A stretch of DNA of 64,000 nt from Gluconacetobacter azotocaptans. Its GTDB lineage: Bacteria; Pseudomonadota; Alphaproteobacteria; Acetobacterales; Acetobacteraceae. This document shows, piece after piece, positions 45,699 to 54,067 of this stretch. Position 1 is the stretch's first letter. Every line of letters starts with the position of its first letter. The notes beneath the pieces are model-generated. The model was not told the origin of the DNA. It searched no databases and saw only the letters and a list, made by a program, of their open reading frames with translations. Location of the stretch: positions 124,001 through 188,000 of the forward strand of contig NZ_JABEQF010000005.1 in the NCBI RefSeq assembly GCF_014174355.1, written 5' to 3'. The translations under genes and the position numbers were made by a program.

Positions 45699-46217
45699 TC
45701 AGGCAGCCTCGTCCTTCTTGGCGTAGGCCCCGAAAACCCGCGCAAGCTGTCCGGCCGGCGCCTGGAGGACACCCGCGATGCGCGTGGCCGGCGTGGAGAT
45801 AAGCCCCACCAGCTGCGCCCGGAGCGTATCCAGGGACGGCAGCTCGGCCAGCGCCTTGACCCCATCCACATTCAGTGTCTGGGTTCCGAGCGCTCCACCG
45901 AGCAAGACAAGCTTTTCGTTGGTCTTGGCGAACTCGACAAGCACCTTGGCCACCGCCACAGGATCCGCCGACCACGATAATGCGGTCGGCCCCTTCAGCA
46001 GCGGCGAGATGCCTTCGAATCGGGTCCCTGCCAGGGCGAGGTTGGCCAGCCGGTTCTTCGCGACCTTGTAAGTCGCTCCAGCCGCGCGCACACGCCGCCG
46101 CAATTCCGTCGCATCAGCCACCGTCAGCCCGTCATTGCGGGTGACAACGACCATGGACGTATCGGCGAACACGGCCGCGAGGGAGGCAACAAACTCCCGC
46201 TTCTCCGTACGGTCCAA
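45699..46217 (-). CDS. rplJ: 50S ribosomal protein L10
   Basis: The 172-residue base of the L7/L12 stalk contains [20 protein letters not shown], then [20 protein letters not shown] and [20 protein letters not shown]. No ATG lies at the family start, so TTG 46217 is used; GGAG sits seven bases upstream, and the product is then of normal length. The longer frame upstream reads the leader. In many bacteria L10-L12 complexes repress this mRNA at its leader, and the 309-base leader here could serve that. Confidence 0.95.
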   Translation of the reverse strand: MDRTEKREFVASLAAVFADTSMVVVTRNDGLTVADATELRRRVRAAGATYKVAKNRLANLALAGTRFEGISPLLKGPTALSWSADPVAVAKVLVEFAKTNEKLVLLGGALGTQTLNVDGVKALAELPSLDTLRAQLVGLISTPATRIAGVLQAPAGQLARVFGAYAKKDEAA

Positions 46218-46526
46218 TTCCCGTCTCCGTCGTAGCCCGCCAGACATGGCCTGGCAGGCCGGGTTTACCCAAGGAAGGCACGGCCACTGGGGCCGCCCCT
46301 CCGGTTCGCCTGTCCTGTGCAACGGAACAACCAGTGCGGGCGGATGATCCGCCCAAATCCGGCAATCCCCGTCTTCCGTGTGCGGCCCCCGCGGGGGCCA
46401 TCAAGGCATGCGCCACATCCGGTCATGGACAGGTTCGGAAGAGCGAAGCGCCGTCCCTGAAATAGGAACGCCGCCCCGCCTCCTGTCCGCCGCACCCCGA
46501 AGGACGCGGCGTCATCTCTGGCGCGA
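46218..46526 (-). promoter_or_regulatory. Structured rplJ leader
   Basis: This 309-base gap between rplA and rplJ has no gene. It contains several inverted repeats: CGCCGC / GCGGCG (46488-46511), a perfect 16-bp GGCCCCCG / CGGGGGCC palindrome (46384-46399) and GGGCGGAT / ATCCGCCC (46338-46354). Position and structure fit an L10 leader for autogenous control; I could not confirm the L10-binding kink-turn by eye. Confidence 0.5.
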
Positions 46527-47222
46527 TCAGCCCGCCGAGAAGGCGGACACGTCGACGCGAATACCAGACCCCATCGTCGAGGACAGGGCGGCCTTGCGCA
46601 GGTAGGTGCCCTTGGCGCCCGACGGCTTGGCCTTCTGCACGGCATCCACGAACGCGCGGATGTTCTCGGCCAGCTTGTCGCCGTCGAAGGACGCCTTGCC
46701 GATGCCGGCATGGATGATGCCGGCCTTTTCGGCGCGGTACTCGACCTGACCGGACTTGGCCGCCGTCACGGCGCCCTTGACGTCCATGGTCACGGTGCCG
46801 AGCTTGGGGTTCGGCATCAGGCCGCGCGGGCCCAGGATCTTACCCAGGCGACCGACCAGGGCCATCATGTCCGGGGTCGCGATGCAGCGATCGAACGCGA
46901 TTTCGCCGGCCTGCACCTTTTCGGCCAGGTCATCGGCGCCAACGACGTCGGCACCGGCGGCCAGAGCCTCCTCGGCCTTCGCGCCGCGGGCGAACACGCC
47001 GACGCGCAGCGTCTTGCCCGTGCCGTTCGGCAGGGACAGCAGGCCACGGACCATCTGGTCGGCATGGCGCGGGTCGATGCCCAGGTTCAGCGAGATCTCG
47101 ATCGTCTCGTCGAACTTGGCGGTCGCGCCCTGCTTCACCAGGCCGATGGCCTCGTCCAGGCCGTACTGCTTGTTCGGATCAATCGTGGCGCGCACGGCCG
47201 CCAGACGCTTGTTCTTCGCCAT
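46527..47222 (-). CDS. rplA: 50S ribosomal protein L1
   Basis: The 231-residue mobile-stalk protein opens [20 protein letters not shown], has [39 protein letters not shown] and [20 protein letters not shown], and ends [14 protein letters not shown]. In other bacteria it represses its own operon by binding the rplK leader. It lies 4 bases after rplK. Confidence 0.97.
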   Translation of the reverse strand: MAKNKRLAAVRATIDPNKQYGLDEAIGLVKQGATAKFDETIEISLNLGIDPRHADQMVRGLLSLPNGTGKTLRVGVFARGAKAEEALAAGADVVGADDLAEKVQAGEIAFDRCIATPDMMALVGRLGKILGPRGLMPNPKLGTVTMDVKGAVTAAKSGQVEYRAEKAGIIHAGIGKASFDGDKLAENIRAFVDAVQKAKPSGAKGTYLRKAALSSTMGSGIRVDVSAFSAG

Positions 47223-47226
47223 GGAA

Positions 47227-47661
47227 TCAGCCCTCCACCACCGTAAGGCCCATCGCCCGGGCCGAGCCGATCAGCATACGCACGGCCCCGTCCAGATCGT
47301 TGGCATTCATGTCCTGCTTCTTCTGTTCCGCGATCTCGCGCAGCTGCGCCATCGTGACGCTGCCGACGGCCGCGGACTTGCCCACGGTCGAGCTGCCCTT
47401 CTTGATGTTGGCAGCCTTCATGAGGAAGTAGGTGTTCGGCGGGGTCTTCGTGATGAACGTGAAGGTCCGGTCGGCGAACGCGGTGATGACCACCGGGATC
47501 GGCATGCCGGGTTCCAGACCCTGGGTCTTGGCGTTGAACTCCTTGCAGAACTGCATGATGTTCAGGCCGCGCTGACCCAGCGCCGGGCCGACCGGCGGGG
47601 ACGGATTCGCCTTGCCGGCGGGAATTTGCAACTTGATGTAGCCAACGATCTTCTTGGCCAT
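47227..47661 (-). CDS. rplK: 50S ribosomal protein L11
   Basis: The 144-residue GTPase-centre protein, target of thiostrepton in other bacteria, opens [20 protein letters not shown], followed by [20 protein letters not shown] and the C-terminal [20 protein letters not shown], then [23 protein letters not shown] 47661 is the family start; an 8-residue upstream extension is rejected. It is the first gene of its cluster here: the usual secE-nusG pair is not upstream, where an efflux gene ends instead. Confidence 0.97.
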   Translation of the reverse strand: MAKKIVGYIKLQIPAGKANPSPPVGPALGQRGLNIMQFCKEFNAKTQGLEPGMPIPVVITAFADRTFTFITKTPPNTYFLMKAANIKKGSSTVGKSAAVGSVTMAQLREIAEQKKQDMNANDLDGAVRMLIGSARAMGLTVVEG

Positions 47662-47761
47662 ATCCGGGTCTCCTGACTGTTTCACCCGGACCGCGGTTCA
47701 GGCGGCCGCCCGCCGCCCGGGGGCAACGGCAGCGGTCTCCCGCGTTCCGTAGGAGGCGGGT

Positions 47762-47790
47762 CCCTAACCCTATTTGCCGGGCGGTGTCAA
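47762..47790 (-). promoter_or_regulatory. Candidate rplK promoter inside the end of the efflux gene
   Basis: On the minus strand a perfect TTGACA (47790-47785), a 17-base spacer and TTAGGG (47767-47762; TAGGGA one base further on) precede rplK by about 100 bases. The -35 box lies in the last codons (Leu-Thr) of the outer-membrane factor gene. The -10 match is weak. Confidence 0.5.
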
Positions 47791-49407
47791 CCCCGGGCCA
47801 CGCAAGGCAGCTCCGGTCAGGTCGGACTGTTCCGGAATGGTGCCGGCCGCGATGCCGCCGACCGTTTTCGGCGTCCGCAACCCGTCATATTGCAGCGGCG
47901 CGAACGGCATGATCGACTTCGAATCCGGCAGCTGGCTGCGCGACCAGCCACCGCCCAGCGCGCGGATCAGGGTCACGTTGGCCTGCAGGCGCCGGGTTTC
48001 CACCTGAACCTCGGAAATCCGGGCGGTCAGGGCGGCGATCTGCGCCACCACCACGTCCAGGTAATTGGTCAGCCCGCCCGTATAAAGTGTCATGGTCATG
48101 TTCTGGGTGCGCAGGGCGGCCTTCACGGCGTCTTCCTGCTGCTGCTGCTCGACCCGCAGGTGTCCGGTCAGGCTCAGCCCGTCCTCGACATCCTGGAAGG
48201 CCGACAGGACGGTGCTGCGATAATTATCCTCGGCCTGGCGGTACTGCGACCACGTCCGTTGCAGTTCCGCCCGGCGCAGGCCACCCTGGAACAGGGGCAT
48301 CACCGCCTGGGCGGCGTAGGTGTACATGCTGTTGGACAGGTCGGCGAGCGAGAAGCCGTTATCCATGAACCCGGTCGTGGCGCTGAAGGTCACGTGCGGG
48401 TAGAACGCCGCCCGCGACACGCCGATCGCCCGATTGGCCTGCGCCATCTCCCGCTCGGCCCCCGCGACGTCGGGCCGCCGCTCCAGCAGGGTCGAGGGCA
48501 CGCCGGCCGGTATGGCGATTTCCGGGAAATTCAGGGCGGCCACCGGTTCGATATGGAAGACCGATGGCGAGACGTTCACCAGCACGGCGATCGCATGCTC
48601 CATCACCGCGCGCCGGGCCTGCAGGTCGGTGTCCTGCGCCTGGGTGGCATAAAGCTGGTTCTGTGCCCGGGCAACGTCCAGCCCGGCCGCAATCGCCCCG
48701 GCCTGGCGCAGGTGCGTGATCTGTACCGCCAGTTCGTACGTGCGGATCGAGTCGCGATAGACCGTGTCCTGCGCATCCAGCCCGCGCAACGCCAGGTAAT
48801 CGCTGGCAAGCTCGGCATCCAGGCTGAGCCGCATCAGCGCGTATTCCGCGGCGCGTTGCTGCGCCAGCTGCCGCCGCATGCGCACCTGGTTGCGGATCGA
48901 CGACCAGAAATCCGGCTCCCACGAGGCCGTGCCGCCATATTGTTCGGACGACATGTAGATCGGGCCGGTCGAGCCGGCGCCACGCCACAGGCGATGGGCC
49001 GATCCCTTGTTGTTGCTCATGGATGCCTGGCCGGCGACCTGCGGATACAGGCCGGCCCGGGCCTCGGCCGCCATGTCGCGGGCCTGGGTGAATGTCTCGG
49101 CCGCCACCTGAAGGTCGGGATTGGCGCGATTCGCCTGCTCTTCCAGCCGGTTCAGCACCGGGTCGTTGAATGCGGTCCACCAGTCGCCGCGCAGCGCGGC
49201 ATCCTGGGGCGCCGCGAAACGCATGATGCCGTCGCCCTTCCAATCGTCGGGGAACAGCAGGTGCGTCGGGTGATAGGCCGGCGCCATGTCGCACGACGCC
49301 AGGCTGCTCAGCAACGCCAGGGCGCAGACGCGCAGCCCCGCGCGGCGAGCCCCCGTTCGACGGGCGGGACGCCGGGCGGGGACGCGGGAAAGGGCGGAGC
49401 TGGTCAT
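47770..49407 (-). CDS. NodT-family outer-membrane efflux lipoprotein (second pump)
   Basis: The 545-residue TolC-like protein has an Arg-rich N-terminus, a hydrophobic stretch and lipobox LASC (Cys39), then DMAPAYHP. WWTAFNDPVLNRLEEQA and ASWEPDFWSSIRNQVRMRR are the family landmarks, and IRALGGGWSRSQLP ends the second half. It carries about 60 residues after that point, longer than the mdt-linked paralogue. Its GTG or ATG start at 49407 overlaps the adaptor stop by 4 bases. It is the last gene of a permease-adaptor-OMF operon; a candidate rplK promoter sits in its last codons. Confidence 0.9.
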   Translation of the reverse strand: MTSSALSRVPARRPARRTGARRAGLRVCALALLSSLASCDMAPAYHPTHLLFPDDWKGDGIMRFAAPQDAALRGDWWTAFNDPVLNRLEEQANRANPDLQVAAETFTQARDMAAEARAGLYPQVAGQASMSNNKGSAHRLWRGAGSTGPIYMSSEQYGGTASWEPDFWSSIRNQVRMRRQLAQQRAAEYALMRLSLDAELASDYLALRGLDAQDTVYRDSIRTYELAVQITHLRQAGAIAAGLDVARAQNQLYATQAQDTDLQARRAVMEHAIAVLVNVSPSVFHIEPVAALNFPEIAIPAGVPSTLLERRPDVAGAEREMAQANRAIGVSRAAFYPHVTFSATTGFMDNGFSLADLSNSMYTYAAQAVMPLFQGGLRRAELQRTWSQYRQAEDNYRSTVLSAFQDVEDGLSLTGHLRVEQQQQEDAVKAALRTQNMTMTLYTGGLTNYLDVVVAQIAALTARISEVQVETRRLQANVTLIRALGGGWSRSQLPDSKSIMPFAPLQYDGLRTPKTVGGIAAGTIPEQSDLTGAALRGPGLTPPGK

Positions 49408-50687
49408 TGCGGCGCCCCGGCCTCCTCCGACCCGCCTTCACCGGTAGGCATGGCCCGCGCGTCGTCGTTCTGGGCGGGAGGATGCGCCGCGTCCGTGGGC
49501 GCGCTGTAGCCGGGCGTCGGGTCCACCACCTTGACCTCCTGCCCTTCCAGCAGCCCGGCGGAGGGGTTGTTCACGATCCTGTCCGTCGCCTTCAGGCCGC
49601 CGCGGATCTGCACGCGGGTGCCCAGGTTGGTACCGACGACGACGTTGCGCAGGCGGATGCGGTTATGCTCGTCCACCAGCGCCACCTGCATGCCCTGACC
49701 GCGGAAGATCAGCGCGCCTTCCGGCACGATCAGGATCGACGGGTCGCCCGGCGCGCGGAAATGGACGGTGGCATAGGAATCGGGCCAGAGCTCGCGCTGG
49801 TCGTTGTCCACCGTCAGTTCGGTGGTGACGGTGCGGGTGCTGAGATTGAAGGCGCTGGCGGTGGCCAGGAACTGCGCCTTGAAGACGCGGCCGGGATATT
49901 GCGGAACCGTCAGGTCCGCCGTCAGCTTCGGGCTGATGATGTCGGCGTAATCCTGCGGCACCGAGACGAAGATGCGCATCCGATGCACGTCGGCCACGCT
50001 GAACAGTTCGGTGGCGTTACCACGCGACGACACGTCGCCTCCGCCCGCGTTCACATAGTCGCCGACATCGGCCAGACGCGAGGTCACCACGCCGTCGAAC
50101 GGCGCCACGATCTGCTTGAAGCCGATCAGCGCGGCATAGCGCGAGACCTGGTGCCGGGCGGCTTCGACCTGCGCCTGCTCGGCCTCGGCGTTGGCGGTCT
50201 GGACGTCCACTTCCTGCTGCGACACCGCCTGGGTCCCTTGCAGGGCCTTCCAGCGGCGCGCGGTGATCTGCGCCAGCTTGTAGCGCGCCATGGCCACGTC
50301 GAAATTGGCCTTGGACGCCGCGTACTGCGCATCCACCCCCGGTGTGTCGATGGTGGCCAGCACGTCGCCGGCCTTCACTACCGCGCCGATATCCTTGTAC
50401 CACATGTGCACATAGCCCGAGACCTGGGCATAGATCGGCGCCTGGTACCAGGCCGAGATATTGCCCGGCAGGTCCAGCGTCCGGACGCTGGGCCCATGGC
50501 TGGGCGAGACCAGTTGCACGCGTGGAATCGCGGCATCTGCGGTGTCGCGCCGCAGGGCTGCGACATGCAGCCGCCGCTCCAGGATCCCGCCGCCGACGAC
50601 GAGCACCAGAATGGCGACGCCAACCCCGGCCAGGAGCTTCCCGCGCCCCGATATTCCGCGCCCGCGGGCCTGTCCTACGCCGCTCAT
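49404..50687 (-). CDS. RND efflux periplasmic adaptor (second pump)
   Basis: The 427-residue membrane-fusion protein has a membrane anchor at about 19-37 (LLAGVGVAILVLVVGGGIL). The lipoyl domain is split by a helical hairpin: YAQVSGYVHMWYKDIGAVVK and QIVAPFDGVVTSRLADVGDY. SVPQDYADIISPKLTADLTV and PEGALIFRGQGMQVALVDEH belong to the barrel and proximal domains. The C-terminal ~40 residues are Pro/Ala/Gly-rich. Both ends overlap their neighbours by 4 bases (ATGA), so all three genes are translated together. Confidence 0.91.
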   Translation of the reverse strand: MSGVGQARGRGISGRGKLLAGVGVAILVLVVGGGILERRLHVAALRRDTADAAIPRVQLVSPSHGPSVRTLDLPGNISAWYQAPIYAQVSGYVHMWYKDIGAVVKAGDVLATIDTPGVDAQYAASKANFDVAMARYKLAQITARRWKALQGTQAVSQQEVDVQTANAEAEQAQVEAARHQVSRYAALIGFKQIVAPFDGVVTSRLADVGDYVNAGGGDVSSRGNATELFSVADVHRMRIFVSVPQDYADIISPKLTADLTVPQYPGRVFKAQFLATASAFNLSTRTVTTELTVDNDQRELWPDSYATVHFRAPGDPSILIVPEGALIFRGQGMQVALVDEHNRIRLRNVVVGTNLGTRVQIRGGLKATDRIVNNPSAGLLEGQEVKVVDPTPGYSAPTDAAHPPAQNDDARAMPTGEGGSEEAGAPQ

Positions 50688-53600
50688 GCACGTTCTCCTT
50701 CGGCGGTTCGGTGTTTTCGGGAATGCAGCAGGGCAAAGACGCAGGGCACGAACAGCAGCGTCGCGACCGTCGCGACCGCCAGGCCACCCATCACGGCGCG
50801 GCCGAGCGGCGCGTTCTGCGAATTGCTGAGGGACATCGGCAGCATGCCGATGATCATCGCCGACGCCGTCATCAGCACCGGCCGGATGCGTTCGTATCCC
50901 GCCTCGATCGCGGCGCGAATGGCGTCGCCATGCACGTCCATCCGTTCACGGGCGAAGGATACGACCAGGATCGAGTTCGCGGTCGCCGTGCCCATGCACA
51001 TGATGGCCCCGGTCAGCGCCGGCACCGACAGCGTGGTGTGCGTGACGAACAATGCCCAGGCGATGCCCGCCAGCGCGCCCGGCAGGGCGGTGATGATGAT
51101 GAACGGGTCCAGCCAGGACTGAAAATTCACGACGATGATCAGGTAGACCAGCAGCACCGACATCGCCAGGCCCAGGCCGAGCTGCAGGTAGGCGCTGTTC
51201 ATCGTCACCGCCTGGCCGCGCACCACCAGGGTGGCGCCCCGGGGCAGGTCGTGGCGGGCCGCGTCAACCACGCGGTTGACCTCGCGCGAGACGGTGCCCA
51301 GGTCCAGCCCCTCGTTGGCCGCATAGATGTTGAAGACGGGCATGATGTTGTAGTGCGCCACCTCGCCCGGCGTGCCGGTCTGCACGATGTCGCTGAGGCC
51401 GCCCAGGATCTGAGGCGTGGTGCCGCGCGGGTTGCCGTCGCCCCGATCGATGGGAATCGTCTCCAGGTCGTTCATCGTCTGCAGAAATTGCAGCGGCGTC
51501 TGGATATCGACCAGATGCGACACCCCGGTCGCCGGGTCCAGCCAGTAGGTGGGCGCGACCTGGCCGCTGCCCGACAGGGTGGCCAGCGCATTGTTCGCGA
51601 TGTCGGACTCGGTCAGGCCGGTGCCCAGCGCGTAGGTGCGCCGTGCGTTCACCCGCAGGGTCGGCGTGTTCATCGGTTCCTGCACCGTGACGTCGGCGAT
51701 GCCGGTCACATGGCGCAGCCGCGCCGCCAGATGCTGGGCGAAGGCGAAATTATCCACCAGGTTACGGCCGGATATCTGCACGTCGATCGGCGAGGGAAGA
51801 CCGAAATTCAGGATCTTCGCCGTCAGATCGGCGGGCATGAAGGTGATTTCGGTTCCCGGAAAATGCTCGGCCAGCCCGCGCCGCAGGATGCCGCGATACT
51901 CGGCGACCGGCGCCTCGTCATTCTTCAGCGTCACCGTCAGGTCGCAATCCTGCGTGCCGACGGTGGGCGTGGGAATGAAGGCCTGGTTCAGGCCGCTGAA
52001 GGGCAGGCCGCAATTGGATACGATGTCATCGACCTGCCCCGGCAACAGGCGCGAGATATCCTGGTTGACCAGCATCGAGATCTTGCCGGCCTCGTTCAGC
52101 TTGGTGCCGAGGCGCGCGCGCATATGGATGGCCAGCGTGTTCGAATTGATCTCGGGGAAGAAATCCTGCCCCACGAAGAAGACCAGCCCCATCGAGGCGA
52201 CCGCACAGGCCAGGAACACCGGAATGAAGCGCCCGCGCGTCGCCACCAGATGCGTCAGCAGGTCGCGATAGCCGTTGCGGAAGGCGGTGAAACGCCGCTC
52301 GAACCCCTGCTGGAAGCGACCGAAGAACCCGCGCGGCCGGTCGGCCGCATGCGCGTCGGCATGGGCGGCCACCTGGGCGGCCAGCATGTATTTCGCCATC
52401 GTCGGCACCAGGGTCCGCGACAGGATGAAGGAGGCGATCATGGCGAAGATGATCGCCTCGGCCATCGGCATGAACAGCCAGCCGGCCACGCCGGTCAGCT
52501 GGAACAGCGGCATCCACACGATACAGATGCATAGCGTCGAAACGAAGGTCGGGATAACGATCTGGTTCGCCGCGTCGATGATCGCGGTTTCCAGGTCCTT
52601 TTCCATTTCCAGATGCGCGTCGATATTCTCAATCATGACGGTGGCGTCATCGACCAGAATACCGACCGCCAGCGCCAGGCCGCCCAGGGTCATGACGTTG
52701 ATGGTCTGCCCGGCCCAGCCCAGCCCGATGACCGAGCACAGCATCGCCAGCGGAATCGACGTCGCGATGATCACCGTCGAGCGCCAGGACCCCAGGAACA
52801 GCAGCACCACCAGGCTGGTCAGCAGGGCGGCCGTGCCCATTTCCTGCACCACGTCGCGCACGGCCTCCTTCACGAAGGTCGAGGCATCGTTCAGGACCCG
52901 GATCTGCACCCCGGGCGGCAGGGTCTGGACAATCGACGGCAGCAGCGCCTTGACCCCGCTGACCACCGACAGCGTCGAGGCGTCGCCACTTTTCATGACG
53001 ACGATCAGCACGGCCTGGTGTCCCTTGACCAGCACCATGTTGGTCTGCGGCGGCCCGCCCGCATGCACCCAGGCGACGTCGCGCAGATATACGACCGAAT
53101 TGCCGTCCTGCTTGACCGGGATGCCGTTGAACGCATCGATTTCGCGCGGGGTCGCGTTCGTCTGCACCATGAAGTCGAAGGCGCCGATCTGCTGGTCGCC
53201 GGCGGGCAGGACGATGTTCTGCCGCCCCAGGGCCGCGCCGACGTCGGTGGCGGACAACCCGTGGGCCAGCAGCTTGGCCTGGTCGAGATCGACCATGATA
53301 TTGCCCGGCTGGCCGCCGTACGGGTTGGGGATGGCCGCGCCCGCCACCGAAACCAGCGCCGGGCGGATCAGGTTGGACGACATGTCGTAGATCTGCGACG
53401 CCGTCATCGAATCCGACGAGACCTGGAGCGTGAGCACGGGCACCGAGGACGCATTGTAGGTCAGCACCAGCGGCGGCGTCATGCCGGCCGGCATCTGCTT
53501 GATGACCGTCTGCGAAACCGAGGTGATCTGCGTCTGCGCGACCGCGGTGTCCGTGCCGGGCTGGAAGAACACCTTGACGATGCCGCGCCCGTAATAGGAC

Positions 53601-53854
53601 TGGCTTTCGATATGCTCGATATTGTTGACCGTGGCGGTCAGCGCGCGCTCGTAATAATAGATCACGCGGCCCGACATGTCCTCGGGCATGAGGCCGGTAT
53701 AGCCCCATACGATCGCGACAACCGGAATCTTGATGCTGGGGAAGACGTCGGTCGGCGTCTGGACGATGGACCGGACGCCGAAGACCACGATCAGGATCGA
53801 AAGGACGACGAAGGTGTAAGGCCGCTTGAGGGCGGTGACGACGATGGAATTCAT
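50684..53854 (-). CDS. RND efflux permease lacking the TM10 lysine (second pump)
   Basis: The 1056-residue inner-membrane pump opens MNSIVVTALKRPYTFVVLSI. The TM4 acidic pair is present (Asp402-Asp403 in GILVDDATVMIENID), but the TM10 segment reads GTATANSILVVSFA. Ala959 therefore stands where AcrB and the MdtB/MdtC proteins of this window have the proton-relay lysine. This places it in a different RND branch from the mdt pump; substrate unknown. It is the first gene of the operon, 213 bases after the histidine kinase gene on the same strand. The gap holds a possible promoter and a hairpin. Confidence 0.91.
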   Translation of the reverse strand: MNSIVVTALKRPYTFVVLSILIVVFGVRSIVQTPTDVFPSIKIPVVAIVWGYTGLMPEDMSGRVIYYYERALTATVNNIEHIESQSYYGRGIVKVFFQPGTDTAVAQTQITSVSQTVIKQMPAGMTPPLVLTYNASSVPVLTLQVSSDSMTASQIYDMSSNLIRPALVSVAGAAIPNPYGGQPGNIMVDLDQAKLLAHGLSATDVGAALGRQNIVLPAGDQQIGAFDFMVQTNATPREIDAFNGIPVKQDGNSVVYLRDVAWVHAGGPPQTNMVLVKGHQAVLIVVMKSGDASTLSVVSGVKALLPSIVQTLPPGVQIRVLNDASTFVKEAVRDVVQEMGTAALLTSLVVLLFLGSWRSTVIIATSIPLAMLCSVIGLGWAGQTINVMTLGGLALAVGILVDDATVMIENIDAHLEMEKDLETAIIDAANQIVIPTFVSTLCICIVWMPLFQLTGVAGWLFMPMAEAIIFAMIASFILSRTLVPTMAKYMLAAQVAAHADAHAADRPRGFFGRFQQGFERRFTAFRNGYRDLLTHLVATRGRFIPVFLACAVASMGLVFFVGQDFFPEINSNTLAIHMRARLGTKLNEAGKISMLVNQDISRLLPGQVDDIVSNCGLPFSGLNQAFIPTPTVGTQDCDLTVTLKNDEAPVAEYRGILRRGLAEHFPGTEITFMPADLTAKILNFGLPSPIDVQISGRNLVDNFAFAQHLAARLRHVTGIADVTVQEPMNTPTLRVNARRTYALGTGLTESDIANNALATLSGSGQVAPTYWLDPATGVSHLVDIQTPLQFLQTMNDLETIPIDRGDGNPRGTTPQILGGLSDIVQTGTPGEVAHYNIMPVFNIYAANEGLDLGTVSREVNRVVDAARHDLPRGATLVVRGQAVTMNSAYLQLGLGLAMSVLLVYLIIVVNFQSWLDPFIIITALPGALAGIAWALFVTHTTLSVPALTGAIMCMGTATANSILVVSFARERMDVHGDAIRAAIEAGYERIRPVLMTASAMIIGMLPMSLSNSQNAPLGRAVMGGLAVATVATLLFVPCVFALLHSRKHRTAEGERA

Positions 53855-53887
53855 GCGCGCGACGAACCGTCACGCGTGCAGGCGCCC

Positions 53888-53911
53888 CCCGATACCCCGG
53901 TGCGTATCGGG
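53888..53911 (-). promoter_or_regulatory. Leader hairpin before the second RND permease
   Basis: CCCGATAC and GTATCGGG form a perfect 8-bp stem with an 8-nt loop, 33 bases before the permease start and downstream of the proposed promoter. There is no U-run; it could be an mRNA control element or a protein-binding dyad. Confidence 0.4.
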
Positions 53912-53969
53912 ACCGGACCCGGCTGTCCGCGTGTGTGCATCATCGATCTCCCCCGCGTCTTCGGCAGCC

Positions 53970-53997
53970 TCGTTATCACGCCCCCGCGACAAGCCAA
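53970..53997 (-). promoter_or_regulatory. Candidate promoter of the second RND operon
   Basis: On the minus strand TTGGCT (53997-53992), a 16-base spacer and TAACGA (53975-53970) are preceded by an isolated AT-rich block (53998-54015). The adjacent two-component system is an obvious candidate regulator that could bind the AT block. Matches are modest. Confidence 0.35.
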
Positions 53998-54067
53998 TGA
54001 AATTTCCATTTAGAAACCGCCCCCGGGAACGCGGCGGTGGTGCGCCCGCTGGCCCCTGCCCGCCGGA

